A stretch of 64,000 bases of DNA from Thermosporothrix hazakensis (GCF_003253565.1 NZ_QKUF01000018.1:1-64000); one strand, 5' to 3'; shown: positions 34,555 to 44,254, counted from the stretch's first letter. Made by a program: numbers and translations. Notes: a model not told the origin generated them from the letters alone.

Positions 34555-36558
34555 ATGGGAACTTCTTTTACTGACCTGCCCCTCTGGGAGCCATCGGAGA
34601 CTCTCAAACAACAGGCCACTGTTACACGCTATATGCGTTGGCTCAACGAAACTCGAGGACTTCAGTTTGAGGATCGAGAGGCGCTCTGGCGCTGGTCCGT
34701 CGATCACCTTGAGGATTTCTGGGCCTCTGTCTGGGATTTCTTTCAGATACAGGCCGCTCATCCTTATACAACCGTTTTGCAGGAACGGACGATGCCCGGC
34801 GCTGTCTGGTTTCCTGGCGCTGAGCTCAACTATGCCGAACATGTCTTCCGCAATGCGACTACTGACCGTCCCGCCCTGCTTTTCCGCTCTGAACGCCATG
34901 CATTGCAGGAAATCTCCTGGGACGAACTGACTCGCACTGTTGGGGCGCTGGCCCGAGCGCTTCAGGCAATGGGAGTTCAACGGGGGGACCGGGTTGTTGC
35001 CTATATGCCGAACATCCCCCAAACGGTGATGGCCTTTCTGGCCTGTGCCTCGATTGGCGCAATCTGGTCAAGCTGCTCGCCTGATTTTGGCACCAGTAGT
35101 GTGATAGACAGATTCAAACAGATAGAGCCGAAAGTGCTGATCGCGGTCGACGGCTATCAGTACAATGGCAAGTCTTTCGATCGACGTGCCATTCTGGCCG
35201 AATTGCAGCAGGCGCTCCCGACGCTTCAGCACACCGTACTGGTGCCCTATCTTTTCGGTGAAGATGAGCCTCTTCCGGCAGCGCTTGAGCATGTGGTTCC
35301 CTGGAATGAGATGGTCCGGGAGCCAGGAGAGCTGCATTTTACCCCGGTCCCGTTTGATCATCCGCTCTGGATACTCTACTCTTCCGGGACAACAGGTCTA
35401 CCGAAAGCGATTGTGCAGGGACATGGCGGTATTTTGCTTGAGCATCTCAAAAGTCTGGCGCTGGATATGGATCTGAAAGCTGGAGATCGCTTTTTCTGGT
35501 TTACTACCACAGGCTGGATGATGTGGAACTTTCTGGTCAGTGGCCTGCTGGTTGGGTGTGTGACGCTGCTGTATGATGGCAGTCCCGGCTATCCAGACAT
35601 GGGAGCGCTCTGGAAGTTTGCTCAGGACACCAGCATGACGCTCTTCGGAGCCAGCGCTGCCTATGTCGCGGCCTGTATGAAGAGCGGTATCGAGCCCGGG
35701 AAACAATATGATTTGCACCATCTGAAGGGGTTTGGCTCAACCGGTTCGCCCCTGCCGCCCGAGGGCTTCCGCTGGATCTATGAGCAGGTCAAGCCGGATA
35801 TTTGGCTTGCCTCGGTCAGCGGTGGTACCGATGTGTGTTCGGCGTTTGTTGGTGGTTCTATTCTCCTGCCCGTGTATGCCGGAGAGTTGCAGTGTCGGAT
35901 GCTTGGCGCGAAAGTCGAGGCCTATGATGAGGAAGGCAAGCCGCTGATTGACGAGGTGGGGGAGCTCGTTCTTACAGTTCCTATGCCGTCCATGCCGCTC
36001 TATTTCTGGAATGATCCCGCAAGGAAGCGCTATCATGAGAGCTATTTTGCGATGTACCCCGGCGTCTGGCGACACGGCGATTGGATCAAAATCACACCCC
36101 GTGGCAGCGCGATTATCTATGGCCGCTCAGATTCTACGATAAATCGGCAGGGAATCCGCATCGGCAGCAGCGAAATATACCGCGTTGTGGAAGGGCAGCC
36201 CGAGGTGCTGGATAGCCTGATTGTCGGGGTTGAGCTTCCGGGAGGGAAATACTATCTGCCGCTCTTTGTGGTCTTGCGTGAAGGCGAAACGCTGACAGAG
36301 GAACTGAAGGCGCGCATTAAGACACAGCTTCGCCGTGATGTTTCGCCGCATCATATCCCCGATGAAATCATCCAGGTTGATGCGGTGCCGCGCACTTTGA
36401 GCGGGAAGAAGGTCGAGGTTCCGATCAAAAAGCTATTTATGGGAGTACCGCAGGAGAAGTGTGTCAGTGCGGACGCACTTAGCAATCCTCAAGCAATGCA
36501 GTTTTTCAGTGAGTTTGCACCGAAAGTGCAGCGCTTGCGGGATGGAAAAGCCAGCTAA
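34555..36558 (+). CDS. Acetoacetyl-CoA synthetase
   Basis: An AMP-forming acyl-CoA synthetase of 667 residues. The length, the N-terminal region and blocks such as GAVWFPGAELNYAEH and SCSPDFG are those of acetoacetate-CoA ligase rather than acetyl-CoA synthetase. The AMP-binding loop LYSSGTTGLPKAI (about 273) and the C-terminal catalytic Lys region RTLSGKKVEVPIKK (about 617-630) are intact. It activates acetoacetate for lipid or polyhydroxyalkanoate metabolism. Monocistronic, with its own promoter and terminator. Confidence 0.9.
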   Translation: MGTSFTDLPLWEPSETLKQQATVTRYMRWLNETRGLQFEDREALWRWSVDHLEDFWASVWDFFQIQAAHPYTTVLQERTMPGAVWFPGAELNYAEHVFRNATTDRPALLFRSERHALQEISWDELTRTVGALARALQAMGVQRGDRVVAYMPNIPQTVMAFLACASIGAIWSSCSPDFGTSSVIDRFKQIEPKVLIAVDGYQYNGKSFDRRAILAELQQALPTLQHTVLVPYLFGEDEPLPAALEHVVPWNEMVREPGELHFTPVPFDHPLWILYSSGTTGLPKAIVQGHGGILLEHLKSLALDMDLKAGDRFFWFTTTGWMMWNFLVSGLLVGCVTLLYDGSPGYPDMGALWKFAQDTSMTLFGASAAYVAACMKSGIEPGKQYDLHHLKGFGSTGSPLPPEGFRWIYEQVKPDIWLASVSGGTDVCSAFVGGSILLPVYAGELQCRMLGAKVEAYDEEGKPLIDEVGELVLTVPMPSMPLYFWNDPARKRYHESYFAMYPGVWRHGDWIKITPRGSAIIYGRSDSTINRQGIRIGSSEIYRVVEGQPEVLDSLIVGVELPGGKYYLPLFVVLREGETLTEELKARIKTQLRRDVSPHHIPDEIIQVDAVPRTLSGKKVEVPIKKLFMGVPQEKCVSADALSNPQAMQFFSEFAPKVQRLRDGKAS

Positions 36559-36569
36559 AGAGAAAGATG

Positions 36570-36605
36570 GAGCGGAGTGGCAGTGATTACTCCGCTCTTC
36601 TTTTT
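36570..36605 (+). terminator. Intrinsic terminator after acetoacetyl-CoA synthetase gene
   Basis: GAGCGGAGT (36570-36578) pairs with ACTCCGCTC (36589-36597), followed by TTCTTTTT. Confidence 0.9.
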
Positions 36606-36650
36606 GTATGTGTACATAGCAATGCACTATATCTGCATGCAGTGATGATA

Positions 36651-36692
36651 CCGGCAATTGAGAAAAGTGTCCTTTTTCAATGACATTGCCGG
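36651..36692. promoter_or_regulatory. Long inverted repeat overlapping a -35 element
   Basis: CCGGCAAT (36651-36658) and ATTGCCGG (36685-36692) are perfect arms, extended inward by TTGAGAAAA/TTTTTCAA with one bulge. The right arm covers the -35 of the promoter at 36680-36708, so binding here would block transcription of the membrane gene at 36820. Confidence 0.6.
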
Positions 36693-36708
36693 TATTCTAT
36701 GCTATAGT
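36680..36708 (+). promoter_or_regulatory. Promoter of the Pro-rich membrane gene
   Basis: ATGACA (36680-36685), 17-bp spacer, TATAGT (36703-36708). Confidence 0.6.
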
Positions 36709-36819
36709 TGAGCTAGAAGGTGCTCCTCCGACGAGGATGCTTTCTTTCTCCTCTTGACAGGGCGATCAGTTCATAAGAGGGTTGTTTGGGATAGGTAGAA
36801 GTGGGAGGTGTTTTCAGCA

Positions 36820-37881
36820 ATGAACAATGTCCCTGATAGTCAGTTTCCGCGAGGGCCACGGATGCAAGGGCATCGGGCCTTTTCTCCTCTGTCGCAAAGA
36901 AGCAGGGGGAGCATATCGATGCAGCCAATCTATGAAGCTCCGTGTCAGGTGCCTCCGTCCTCGTGGCCTGTGCCTCCATCTGGTGTAGGACCGCGTCAGT
37001 TACCCGGTGCGATGCCGCAAAGCCAGGTTCCGTCGTTTGTCAGTCGTCCCGGCATCATACCTCGGTCGATTCCCATGAGCGCTATACCGTCATCACAGTA
37101 TATTCCTGTCAGCATACCGGGTACGCAGGCAAGATCAGGTGTGATCGTGAAACCGAGAGAGCAGCAAGAGGGGCGGAGGGCTCTCCTTTTGCTGATCGTG
37201 CTGGTTCTGGTATTGCTCAGTGCGATTATTGGAGGAAGCTTTCTGTTGTTCAGTGATCCCATTGGGGGTATGTTGCCGGGGCTTGGTGGCAGAAAACAGA
37301 TGGACGTATCTGCAACCGTCGTGTCGTTAGAAACCTATCCTTTTAGCACCAGTTTAAAGCTGAATGATCCATTGCAGGATGCGAGTCAGGGGAATGGATG
37401 GGTCAGTAACGAGCATTGCCGCTTTGAGCAGGGGGCATATCTGGTGAGCGCTGCTGCTGGAGGTTTTTATACAACCTGCCCCGCTACAGCGACCAACTTC
37501 AGCAATTGTACCTATGAAGTCACATTCTCTCTGGTGAAGGGAGAGGCGGCGGGCCTGACTTTTCGCGGTGACGAGACCGGAGAACGGTATTATACTTTTT
37601 TGCTCAATCGGGAAGGGAATTTTGCGCTATTGCTCTATAACGGTGTGGGTCAATCCGCGCAAATATTGGCCATTGGAAAAGCCAGCCCGTTTCGTATGGG
37701 GAGCGAGAATCGCCTTGCGGTCGCGATGCTGCGAAACGAGATCAAGCTGCTGGTCAATGAGCAACCGGTAACGGTAGTCACAGATCAGACGTTGCAGAGC
37801 GGGCAGATTGGCCTGATTGTCTATGGGAAGGATGAGGAGGCACTCGCCAGCTTCAAGCATGCCCGTGTCTGGTTGCTCTAG
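36820..37881 (+). CDS. Pro-rich single-pass membrane protein with LamG-like outer domain
   Basis: A 353-residue protein: a cytoplasmic N-terminal 115 residues rich in Pro, Ser and Arg, one membrane helix (about 118-142, LLLLIVLVLVLLSAIIGGSF), and an outer beta-rich domain (about 170-353) like the concanavalin/LamG or 3-keto-disaccharide hydrolase fold (CTYEVTFSLVKGEAAGLTFRG, YYTFLLNREGNFALLLY). Two Cys in the outer domain (HCRFEQ, TTCPAT) could pair. In related genomes such outer domains occur attached to Ser/Thr kinases; here the next gene is a kinase. The ATG at 36820 follows GGGAGG. Confidence 0.7.
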   Translation: MNNVPDSQFPRGPRMQGHRAFSPLSQRSRGSISMQPIYEAPCQVPPSSWPVPPSGVGPRQLPGAMPQSQVPSFVSRPGIIPRSIPMSAIPSSQYIPVSIPGTQARSGVIVKPREQQEGRRALLLLIVLVLVLLSAIIGGSFLLFSDPIGGMLPGLGGRKQMDVSATVVSLETYPFSTSLKLNDPLQDASQGNGWVSNEHCRFEQGAYLVSAAAGGFYTTCPATATNFSNCTYEVTFSLVKGEAAGLTFRGDETGERYYTFLLNREGNFALLLYNGVGQSAQILAIGKASPFRMGSENRLAVAMLRNEIKLLVNEQPVTVVTDQTLQSGQIGLIVYGKDEEALASFKHARVWLL

Positions 37882-38127
37882 GCGGACTGTTTGAGATGGA
37901 AGAAGAAAAATAGACCGATGCTGGCGTTCATCTAGAAGGATGCTCTTTTTTCTTGCTCGTATGTATTTTCTGAAGCGCTCTGGGATCGTTTCACGGGGTG
38001 AAGAGCATTTTCTGTGTTTCGTTTTCTTGTGTGGTTGTGGATTATTTGATGAAACTATTCCTATCCCTGTTTTTGTTTGGCTACCCGCCCTTCATGCCAA
38101 AGATGGGAAGATGCAAGGAGGGGAGGC

Positions 38128-40164
38128 ATGGCTGATCGCATCGGATCACAGCTCGGGAACTATCGCCTGCTCCGTCTAATCGGGCAGGGAGGGTTCGCAG
38201 AAGTGTATCTGGGAGAACATATTTATCTGGATACATTGGCTGCAATTAAAGTGATGCATACGCAACTGTCTGATGAAGAGCGCGAAAAGTTTCGTATTGA
38301 GGCACGGACCGTTGCTCGTCTGGCGCATCCGCATATTATTCGGGTGCTGGAGTTTGGCATTGAGGGTGCAACGCCGTTTCTGGTGATCGATTACGCGCCG
38401 AGTGGCACCTTGCGCAAACGGCACCCGAAAGGCTCTGTCCTGCCTCCGGACACTGTTGCATCCTATGTAAGGCAGGTTGCGGAGGCTTTGCAGCATGCGC
38501 ATGAGCGTAATATTATTCATCGTGATGTCAAGCCGGAAAATATGCTCATAGGGCGCAACAATGAGATTCTGTTAAGTGATTTTGGAATAGCGCTTGTCTC
38601 ACAGGGGACGCGCTATATGAGCACAGAGGGATTTCAGGATCTGGCCGGAACGATTGCTTATATGGCTCCGGAGCAGATGCAATCACGGGCGATACCGGCC
38701 AGCGATCAATATGCACTGGCGGTCGTTGCCTATGAGTGGCTTGGGGGAGCGCGTCCATTTGAGGGAACATTTACCGAGGTAGCGGTCAAACATACCCTGA
38801 CGCCTCCTCCATCCTTACGAGAGAAGGTTCACGCCATTCCAGAGGTGGTTGAGGCGGTTATTATGAAAGCGCTGGCAAAGGATCCACACCAGCGTTACCC
38901 CTCTGTGCTGGCATTTGCAGAGGCGCTGGAACAGGCATCCTGTGATGCGGTCCCGGGGTATTTGTCGCTCGGGGGACATAAAGCCAGACCCTACCTGAGA
39001 GGCAAAAGGGGATTGGGAGATGTGCATGTGCTCGCTCCATCGCTTGAGGCTGCTTCGCACTTTCCCCGCGTTCTGCCCGAGACGACTCCTGACGAAACGG
39101 TTCCTCTGCCCGACGAGCTGATGACTGTGCAAGGAGAGTCTTCCAAACGGATCACGCGCCGGGCTGCTCTGGCTGGAGTGGGGACGCTTGGTCTGGTAGT
39201 GCTTGGAGGTGCAGGACTCTTTACTCTGTATGCCCGGAATCGAAGCGCGGTTCCGCCGTCAAGCCCGACCATGAATGTGCGCTCTACAACCGTGTTGACC
39301 TTTGCTCAGCATACAGACCGGCTCTGGACTGTCGATTGCTCGCCGGATGGACAATATTGTGCTTCGGGTGGTGCTGATGCCCTGGTGCGTGTCTGGCAGA
39401 CCAGGGATGGGGCTCCGCTCATTGCCTATGATGGGCACAGTGATAGTGTGTATGCTGTATCCTGGAGCCCGGATGGGAAGCGAATTGCCTCCTGTGGCTA
39501 TGATGGAACCGTGCAGGTTTGGGATGCACTGACGGGGTATTATCCGCTGCACTATCATGGGCATCAGGGCTTTGTCTGGTCGCTTGCCTGGTCGCCTGAT
39601 GGTCAGTATATTGCTTCGGGTGGTGCGGATACCACGGTGCAGATCTGGGACACGAAAACCCGCGAGGTACGAACCCATTTCAAGCGCCATACTGGCCTGA
39701 TCTTTCATCTTCGCTGGTCACCCGATGGGAAGCGTATCGCTTCGGTGAGCGCGGATGGAACCGTGCAGATCTGGAACCCGCTAACTGGCGCGCTACTCTC
39801 TACGTTTCGCCCGTTTAACACGCTCGGGCGCTCGCTGTCCTGGTCTCCAGATGGGGAGCGGCTTGCGGTTGCCTGTGACAATAAGACTGTGTGGATCTTT
39901 GATGCCAGCAATGGCGATCATCCCTATACCTACTATGGGCACAGCGATTTTGTATACACGGTTGCCTGGTCTCCTGACGGGCGTTTGCTGGCCTCCGCAG
40001 GTGATGACAGGACTATCCAGGTATGGAGCGCACAGCCAGGTAGCGATACGTTAACACTGGAAGGCCATCGTGACGCTGTGCGTTCGGTAGCCTGGTTGCC
40101 CGATAGCTCCCGCGTGATCTCGGCCTCGTGGGATAAAACCGTGAGGATCTGGCGTGTACGCTAG
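38128..40164 (+). CDS. Ser/Thr protein kinase with WD40 repeats
   Basis: A 678-residue receptor-like kinase. N-terminal kinase domain (about 10-275) with GQGGFAEVYLG, a VAIK-type Lys in AAIKVM, HRDVKPEN, SDFG and APEQ all intact; a linker; one membrane helix (about 350-372, LAGVGTLGLVVLGGAGLFTLY, preceded by twin Arg, RRAALAG); then about seven WD40 repeats (each ending in a VRVWQ/VQIWD-type strand with WSPDG) forming an extracytoplasmic propeller. The ATG at 38128 is chosen for the AAGGAGGGGAGG just upstream. Probably senses an external ligand; partner and substrate unknown. Confidence 0.93.
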   Translation: MADRIGSQLGNYRLLRLIGQGGFAEVYLGEHIYLDTLAAIKVMHTQLSDEEREKFRIEARTVARLAHPHIIRVLEFGIEGATPFLVIDYAPSGTLRKRHPKGSVLPPDTVASYVRQVAEALQHAHERNIIHRDVKPENMLIGRNNEILLSDFGIALVSQGTRYMSTEGFQDLAGTIAYMAPEQMQSRAIPASDQYALAVVAYEWLGGARPFEGTFTEVAVKHTLTPPPSLREKVHAIPEVVEAVIMKALAKDPHQRYPSVLAFAEALEQASCDAVPGYLSLGGHKARPYLRGKRGLGDVHVLAPSLEAASHFPRVLPETTPDETVPLPDELMTVQGESSKRITRRAALAGVGTLGLVVLGGAGLFTLYARNRSAVPPSSPTMNVRSTTVLTFAQHTDRLWTVDCSPDGQYCASGGADALVRVWQTRDGAPLIAYDGHSDSVYAVSWSPDGKRIASCGYDGTVQVWDALTGYYPLHYHGHQGFVWSLAWSPDGQYIASGGADTTVQIWDTKTREVRTHFKRHTGLIFHLRWSPDGKRIASVSADGTVQIWNPLTGALLSTFRPFNTLGRSLSWSPDGERLAVACDNKTVWIFDASNGDHPYTYYGHSDFVYTVAWSPDGRLLASAGDDRTIQVWSAQPGSDTLTLEGHRDAVRSVAWLPDSSRVISASWDKTVRIWRVR

Positions 40165-40185
40165 TTTTTATGGTGAGTCGAAAAC

Positions 40186-40194
40186 TGTTATAAT
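40186..40194 (+). promoter_or_regulatory. Extended -10 promoter upstream of the DUF2203/prmC pair
   Basis: TGT-TATAAT, an extended -10 element 65 bp upstream of the DUF2203 start. Confidence 0.6.
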
Positions 40195-40258
40195 GTCGGA
40201 GAGGTGAGTGTCTGGTGAGCTGAACAACAGCGCATAGAGTATCTATAAGAGGTGAGAA

Positions 40259-40651
40259 ATGCCCCGCTACTTTACACGGGAAGAGGCTGAAGCCCTGCTC
40301 CCGGCACTGACAATCGTTTTAAGCCAGCTTCGAGATCAGTATAAGAAGGTGCGAGCCTTTGAGGAAGAGCTTGCTCAACTGCAAATCAAGGCGATGGGCA
40401 ACGGACATGGACTGCTCACGCGAATCGCTGAGCTGCATGATGAGGTGGGTGAAAGCATTGATACCTTACGGGATCTGATCGAGAAAGTTCAGTCCTTTGG
40501 GTGCGAGCTAAAAGATCCGGAGCTCGGCCTTGTTGATTTTTTGAGCTTACGCAATGGGCAGGCTGTCTACCTTTGCTGGCATCTGGGCGAAGAACATATT
40601 GCATTCTGGCACCACCTCGATACAGGATTCGCCGGACGGCAACCACTATAA
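40259..40651 (+). CDS. DUF2203 family protein
   Basis: A 130-residue protein with the hallmarks of DUF2203: RYFTREEAEALLPALTIVLSQL at the N-terminus, a central coiled coil, and the C-terminal block GCELKDPELGLVDF...GQAVYLCWHLGE..IAFWHHLDTGFAGRQPL. Function unknown. It is directly followed (24 bp) by prmC, with which it is probably co-transcribed. Confidence 0.85.
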   Translation: MPRYFTREEAEALLPALTIVLSQLRDQYKKVRAFEEELAQLQIKAMGNGHGLLTRIAELHDEVGESIDTLRDLIEKVQSFGCELKDPELGLVDFLSLRNGQAVYLCWHLGEEHIAFWHHLDTGFAGRQPL

Positions 40652-40675
40652 CTATCATATGGCGTGAGTCGAGAA

Positions 40676-41539
40676 ATGGCAACAATTCAGGAGACCTTAC
40701 GACGAGCAACGCAGGCGCTAAGCCGGGCCGGACAGACAGGCGCAAGGCGTGATGCGCAGGTGTTGCTCTGTCACGTTCTGGGGGTTGAGCGTGCCGTGCT
40801 GTATGCATATCCAGAGCGGGAAGTGACCTCAGAACAGGAGCAGCGCTTCTCTTCGCTGATTGAGCGGCGAGCGAAAGGGGAGCCTGTCGCATATCTGATC
40901 GGGCGGCGGGAGTTCTATGGGCGTACATTTCTGGTCGATCCTCGGGTACTGATCCCGCGGCCAGAGACTGAGATCCTGATTGATGAGGGATTGCAGCAAA
41001 TCAGGCAGAAGCTACAGACGGGCATCGCTCCCATTGTGGCTGATATTGGCACTGGCAGCGGCATTATCCCCATTACGCTGCTGCTGGAAGAACCGGCCAT
41101 TGGCTCCATGTATGCTGTTGATATATCGGCGGAAGCGTTGCAGGTGGCGCAAGAGAATGCGCAGCTACATCATATTGAGCAACAGGTACACTGGTTACAG
41201 GGAGATCTGACGGAGCCGCTGCCGCAACCGGTCGATGTGCTTACGGCAAATTTGCCCTATGTAGGCACCGAGGAGCAGTTAGATCGCGACGTGTATGACT
41301 ATGAACCGCATCTGGCTTTGTTCAGTGGACCTCGGGGGCTGGATTTGCAGCGGCGCTTTTTGCATGAAGTCTTTACGAGCGGGAAACTCAGGCCTCGGGG
41401 TGTAGTCGTGCTGGAAATCGGCTATCAACAGGCCAGCGCTGTCACCGAGATAGTGCAGTCGCTTTGCCCGGAGGTGATAGTAACAACGCGCCAGGACTAT
41501 GCCGGGTGGGATCGAGTCGTTGTAATCGCTCATCCTTAA
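40676..41539 (+). CDS. prmC: Release factor glutamine methyltransferase
   Basis: A class I SAM-dependent methyltransferase of 287 residues: N-terminal helical PrmC domain, SAM motif ADIGTGSGIIPITL (about 122-135) and the catalytic N-x-P-Y motif, here NLPYV (about 190) instead of the usual NPPY. It methylates the GGQ glutamine of release factors RF1/RF2. The NLPY variant also occurs in other PrmC proteins. The start is uncertain: ATG at 40676 or GTG at 40664. Confidence 0.88.
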   Translation: MATIQETLRRATQALSRAGQTGARRDAQVLLCHVLGVERAVLYAYPEREVTSEQEQRFSSLIERRAKGEPVAYLIGRREFYGRTFLVDPRVLIPRPETEILIDEGLQQIRQKLQTGIAPIVADIGTGSGIIPITLLLEEPAIGSMYAVDISAEALQVAQENAQLHHIEQQVHWLQGDLTEPLPQPVDVLTANLPYVGTEEQLDRDVYDYEPHLALFSGPRGLDLQRRFLHEVFTSGKLRPRGVVVLEIGYQQASAVTEIVQSLCPEVIVTTRQDYAGWDRVVVIAHP

Positions 41540-41735
41540 ATGTGCCAGGTAGTACCATGTTTTGCCGGTATATTTGCGTTCCCTTATGTGAGGCCGTATA
41601 ATCGTGGGCAGGGTGAAGCTGAGGGTGGTCAGTGTCTGGTGATTCCCGTGCTGCATGTCTTTGTGGGCCTTCAGGAGCCCGGGGAGATGATGTGCCACGC
41701 AGTCGGGAGAGTGGAGTTTTTTAAAGGAGTCTCTA

Positions 41736-42974
41736 ATGACCCTGAGTATTGTGCAAGCTCAAACCGAGTTAGGTTTTCCGGCAAATTTGTTTCTGGTACT
41801 GGGAGGAGCAGCCGCCGCCTGCGTCTTATCCTACCTTCTGACATACGGAGTGATCTTTTTTTGCCGCAAGTTTGGGCTGCTTGATCGCTCGACAGTTGAA
41901 AGAACGAGAATACACACAACGCCGACGCCTCGCCTGGGTGGTGTGGCGATGTTTCTTGCGTTTGTGATCGCTGCTCTGCTGTTTTACGTGACCTATCCTG
42001 GCGTCCAGCCCGAAGAAAAAATACGGTTCTGGCTCTTACTGGCTGCATCGACATTGATAGTCGCCGTTCATGCCTATGATGATGTGCGTGGCTTGAAGCC
42101 GCTTACAAAGCTGATTTTCCAAACTCTGGCCGTTATCATTATCCTGGGACCCTGGAACTGGCATTTTTACGGGGTTATTCTCTTTGGTTTCAGTAACCCC
42201 TTCGGGGTAGTGAATCCGCCTCCCGGACAGGATCTTCCCTGGTATCGTGATTCGATCATCTCTATTTTTATCCACTCCCCCGACATTACGTGGTTGGCGA
42301 TCCCGGCGGTACTGGTTACATGGTTCTGGATCGCAGGTATGATGAATACCGTCAACTTCATCGATGGTCTGGATGGATTGGCCGGAGGAGTTGTAGCGAT
42401 CACCGGCATTTTTATCTGTATTATCTGCTGGCAACTGAAGCAGTACACGATCTGTACGCTATCTGCCATCTTTACCGGGGCTGTTCTGGGATTCTTGCCG
42501 CACAACTGGAACCCGGCAAAGGTTTTTATGGGTGATAGTGGCTCGCAGTTTCTGGGCATTATGCTGGCAGTGCTTTCGGTTATGGGGGGAGCAAAGGTCG
42601 CGCTGGCGTTGATGGTACTTGGTATCCCTATTCTGGATGTCGCAATTGTGATTGTGGGGCGCTTGCGCAAGGGTGTTTCGGCTGCACAGCATGACACCTC
42701 GTCACATCTTCACTATCGCTTGCTGGCAACCGGACTCAATCCCAAGCAGATCTGTTTCATCTTCTACGGGCTGACGATCATGTTTGGAGTGCTTGCCCTG
42801 AGCTTGCCACGCCCGCTCAAAATCGGCGGCCTGATTCTGGTCGGTATTACCATGACGGTGCTGGTGTTCTGGCTGGAGAGCTTAAAACGAAAGCGTTTGC
42901 AGCAAGGCCCGAAAGAGAAGATCGCCGGTACGTCTGCGGTTGAGCGAAAACGTGAGCAATCTCATTCAGCCTAA
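41736..42974 (+). CDS. Undecaprenyl-phosphate GlcNAc-1-phosphate transferase (WecA/MraY family)
   Basis: A polyprenyl-phosphate sugar-phosphate transferase of 412 residues with about ten membrane helices. Family motifs: TPTPRLGGVAMF, the DD pair in HAYDDVRGLKP (about 111-121), NFIDGLDGLAGG (about 206-217), the NPAKVFMGDSGSQFLG block and the HLHYRL cytoplasmic His loop. The GlcNAc/WecA (TagO) branch is more likely than MraY because no mur genes are nearby and the H-rich loop ends in HLHYR. It starts envelope polysaccharide synthesis on the inner membrane face. AAAGGAG precedes the ATG. Confidence 0.85.
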   Translation: MTLSIVQAQTELGFPANLFLVLGGAAAACVLSYLLTYGVIFFCRKFGLLDRSTVERTRIHTTPTPRLGGVAMFLAFVIAALLFYVTYPGVQPEEKIRFWLLLAASTLIVAVHAYDDVRGLKPLTKLIFQTLAVIIILGPWNWHFYGVILFGFSNPFGVVNPPPGQDLPWYRDSIISIFIHSPDITWLAIPAVLVTWFWIAGMMNTVNFIDGLDGLAGGVVAITGIFICIICWQLKQYTICTLSAIFTGAVLGFLPHNWNPAKVFMGDSGSQFLGIMLAVLSVMGGAKVALALMVLGIPILDVAIVIVGRLRKGVSAAQHDTSSHLHYRLLATGLNPKQICFIFYGLTIMFGVLALSLPRPLKIGGLILVGITMTVLVFWLESLKRKRLQQGPKEKIAGTSAVERKREQSHSA

Positions 42975-42981
42975 AATCAAA

Positions 42982-43010
42982 AGCTCCCTGCTAGCAGGGA
43001 GCCTTTTTTT
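42982..43010. terminator. Terminator between the transferase and MFS genes
   Basis: A palindromic stem AGCTCCCTGC/GCAGGGAGC followed by seven T residues on the plus strand. The convergent MFS gene stops at its edge. Confidence 0.9.
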
Positions 43011-44254
43011 CAGGTGCGTGAGGGACGTGTATTCCGCAGGGTCAGGAGCGCCAGCAGCGAGTTAAACAGTGTGAGCCCGCATGCAATGGCAAAGATGGCG
43101 TGTGCTCCAACTACTTTGCTCAGAATTGTTGAGAGCAGGGGCCCGAGGACTCCGCCAAGCGCGGTGATTGAACTACGTACACCCATTGTCTGAGCGCGGT
43201 GATCCTCGTCGGCCATATCAAGGTAGGCAGCGCTGAGTGCGGGAGAGACCAGTGAGGCACCCAAACCCGCAATCAGTGACGCGGCAAACATCAAGTAGAC
43301 ATTATGCAGCAGGATTAGCCCCAGATAAAGCACGCAGTCAAACAGTAGTCCGAATACGACCGGCCATTTGCGCCCGATTTTATCGCTTACTGAGCCGAGT
43401 GCCATCTGTCCGATCAGCATTGCCAGCCCATAGGTGCCGACGATTGCGCCGAACTCGGTTGATGAGAAATGCATCTGATCGTATAGATAGAAGGTCATCT
43501 GTGGCTCAATAAAGGCGAACCCGAAGACAATCGTAAAGTCCATCAGCAGCATGCAAATGAACAGAAAGAGCGGGTTTGGCAGGGAAGCGAAAAATCCCTG
43601 CTTGCGCTGCATAGGTACTTGTTTCTCGTTCTGGCGAGTCTCCGGTACCAGAATCAGGGCGGTGAGTGTAGCCAGAAATGCCAGACCAGCCGAAATGGCG
43701 AAGGGCGCTGCATAGCCCCAGTGGTCGAAGATAACACCCCCGAGTAGAGGCCCGAGTATGAAGCCAGCAGTATACCCCCCCATGACGAGCCCTGTCCAGC
43801 GGGCTCGCTGGTGTTCGGGAACAATATCGGCAATCACTCCCATAGAGGCGGGAAGCAGTGCCGCGGAAATAAACCCCTCAATGGTGCGGATGATAATGAA
43901 TGCAAGGGGCGATTGCGCCAGCAGGAACGCGATATTCGAGAAGGCGAAGCCTGCCAGGCCGAGCAGGATCAAGGGACGGCGTCCCAGACTATCGGCCCAC
44001 TTGCCCATAAGAGGTGAGATGAGAAATTGAGCCAGCGAAAAGCCCATCGTCATAATGCCAAGCTCGGTGACACCTGCTCCCATTTCGCCGAGGCGTTTCC
44101 CGAAAATAGGAAGTACGATTCCATGCCCGGTCATAAGCAGTGTCATACTGGCGGTGAGCAGGATCAGAATGTGTAGTGTGCGTTGTGAATTGGTTTGCCC
44201 GGGGGGCGCTTCTGGGGTGACACCGGCTTGCTGCTCTGGTTCATGTGTATACAT
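43010..44254 (-). CDS. MFS drug-type exporter
   Basis: A 414-residue Major Facilitator transporter with about 12 membrane helices. The motif A-like loop MGKWADSLGRRPLILLG between helices 2 and 3, the motif C-like stretch GGYTAGFILGPLLGGVIFD and a second motif A copy (ALGSVSDKIGRKWPVVFG) place it among proton-driven drug antiporters resembling TetA. The substrate cannot be predicted. The ATG at 44254 is chosen for AAAGGAG at 8 bp; the raw ORF extends 43 codons upstream through the terminator region. Confidence 0.85.
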   Translation of the reverse strand: MYTHEPEQQAGVTPEAPPGQTNSQRTLHILILLTASMTLLMTGHGIVLPIFGKRLGEMGAGVTELGIMTMGFSLAQFLISPLMGKWADSLGRRPLILLGLAGFAFSNIAFLLAQSPLAFIIIRTIEGFISAALLPASMGVIADIVPEHQRARWTGLVMGGYTAGFILGPLLGGVIFDHWGYAAPFAISAGLAFLATLTALILVPETRQNEKQVPMQRKQGFFASLPNPLFLFICMLLMDFTIVFGFAFIEPQMTFYLYDQMHFSSTEFGAIVGTYGLAMLIGQMALGSVSDKIGRKWPVVFGLLFDCVLYLGLILLHNVYLMFAASLIAGLGASLVSPALSAAYLDMADEDHRAQTMGVRSSITALGGVLGPLLSTILSKVVGAHAIFAIACGLTLFNSLLALLTLRNTRPSRT

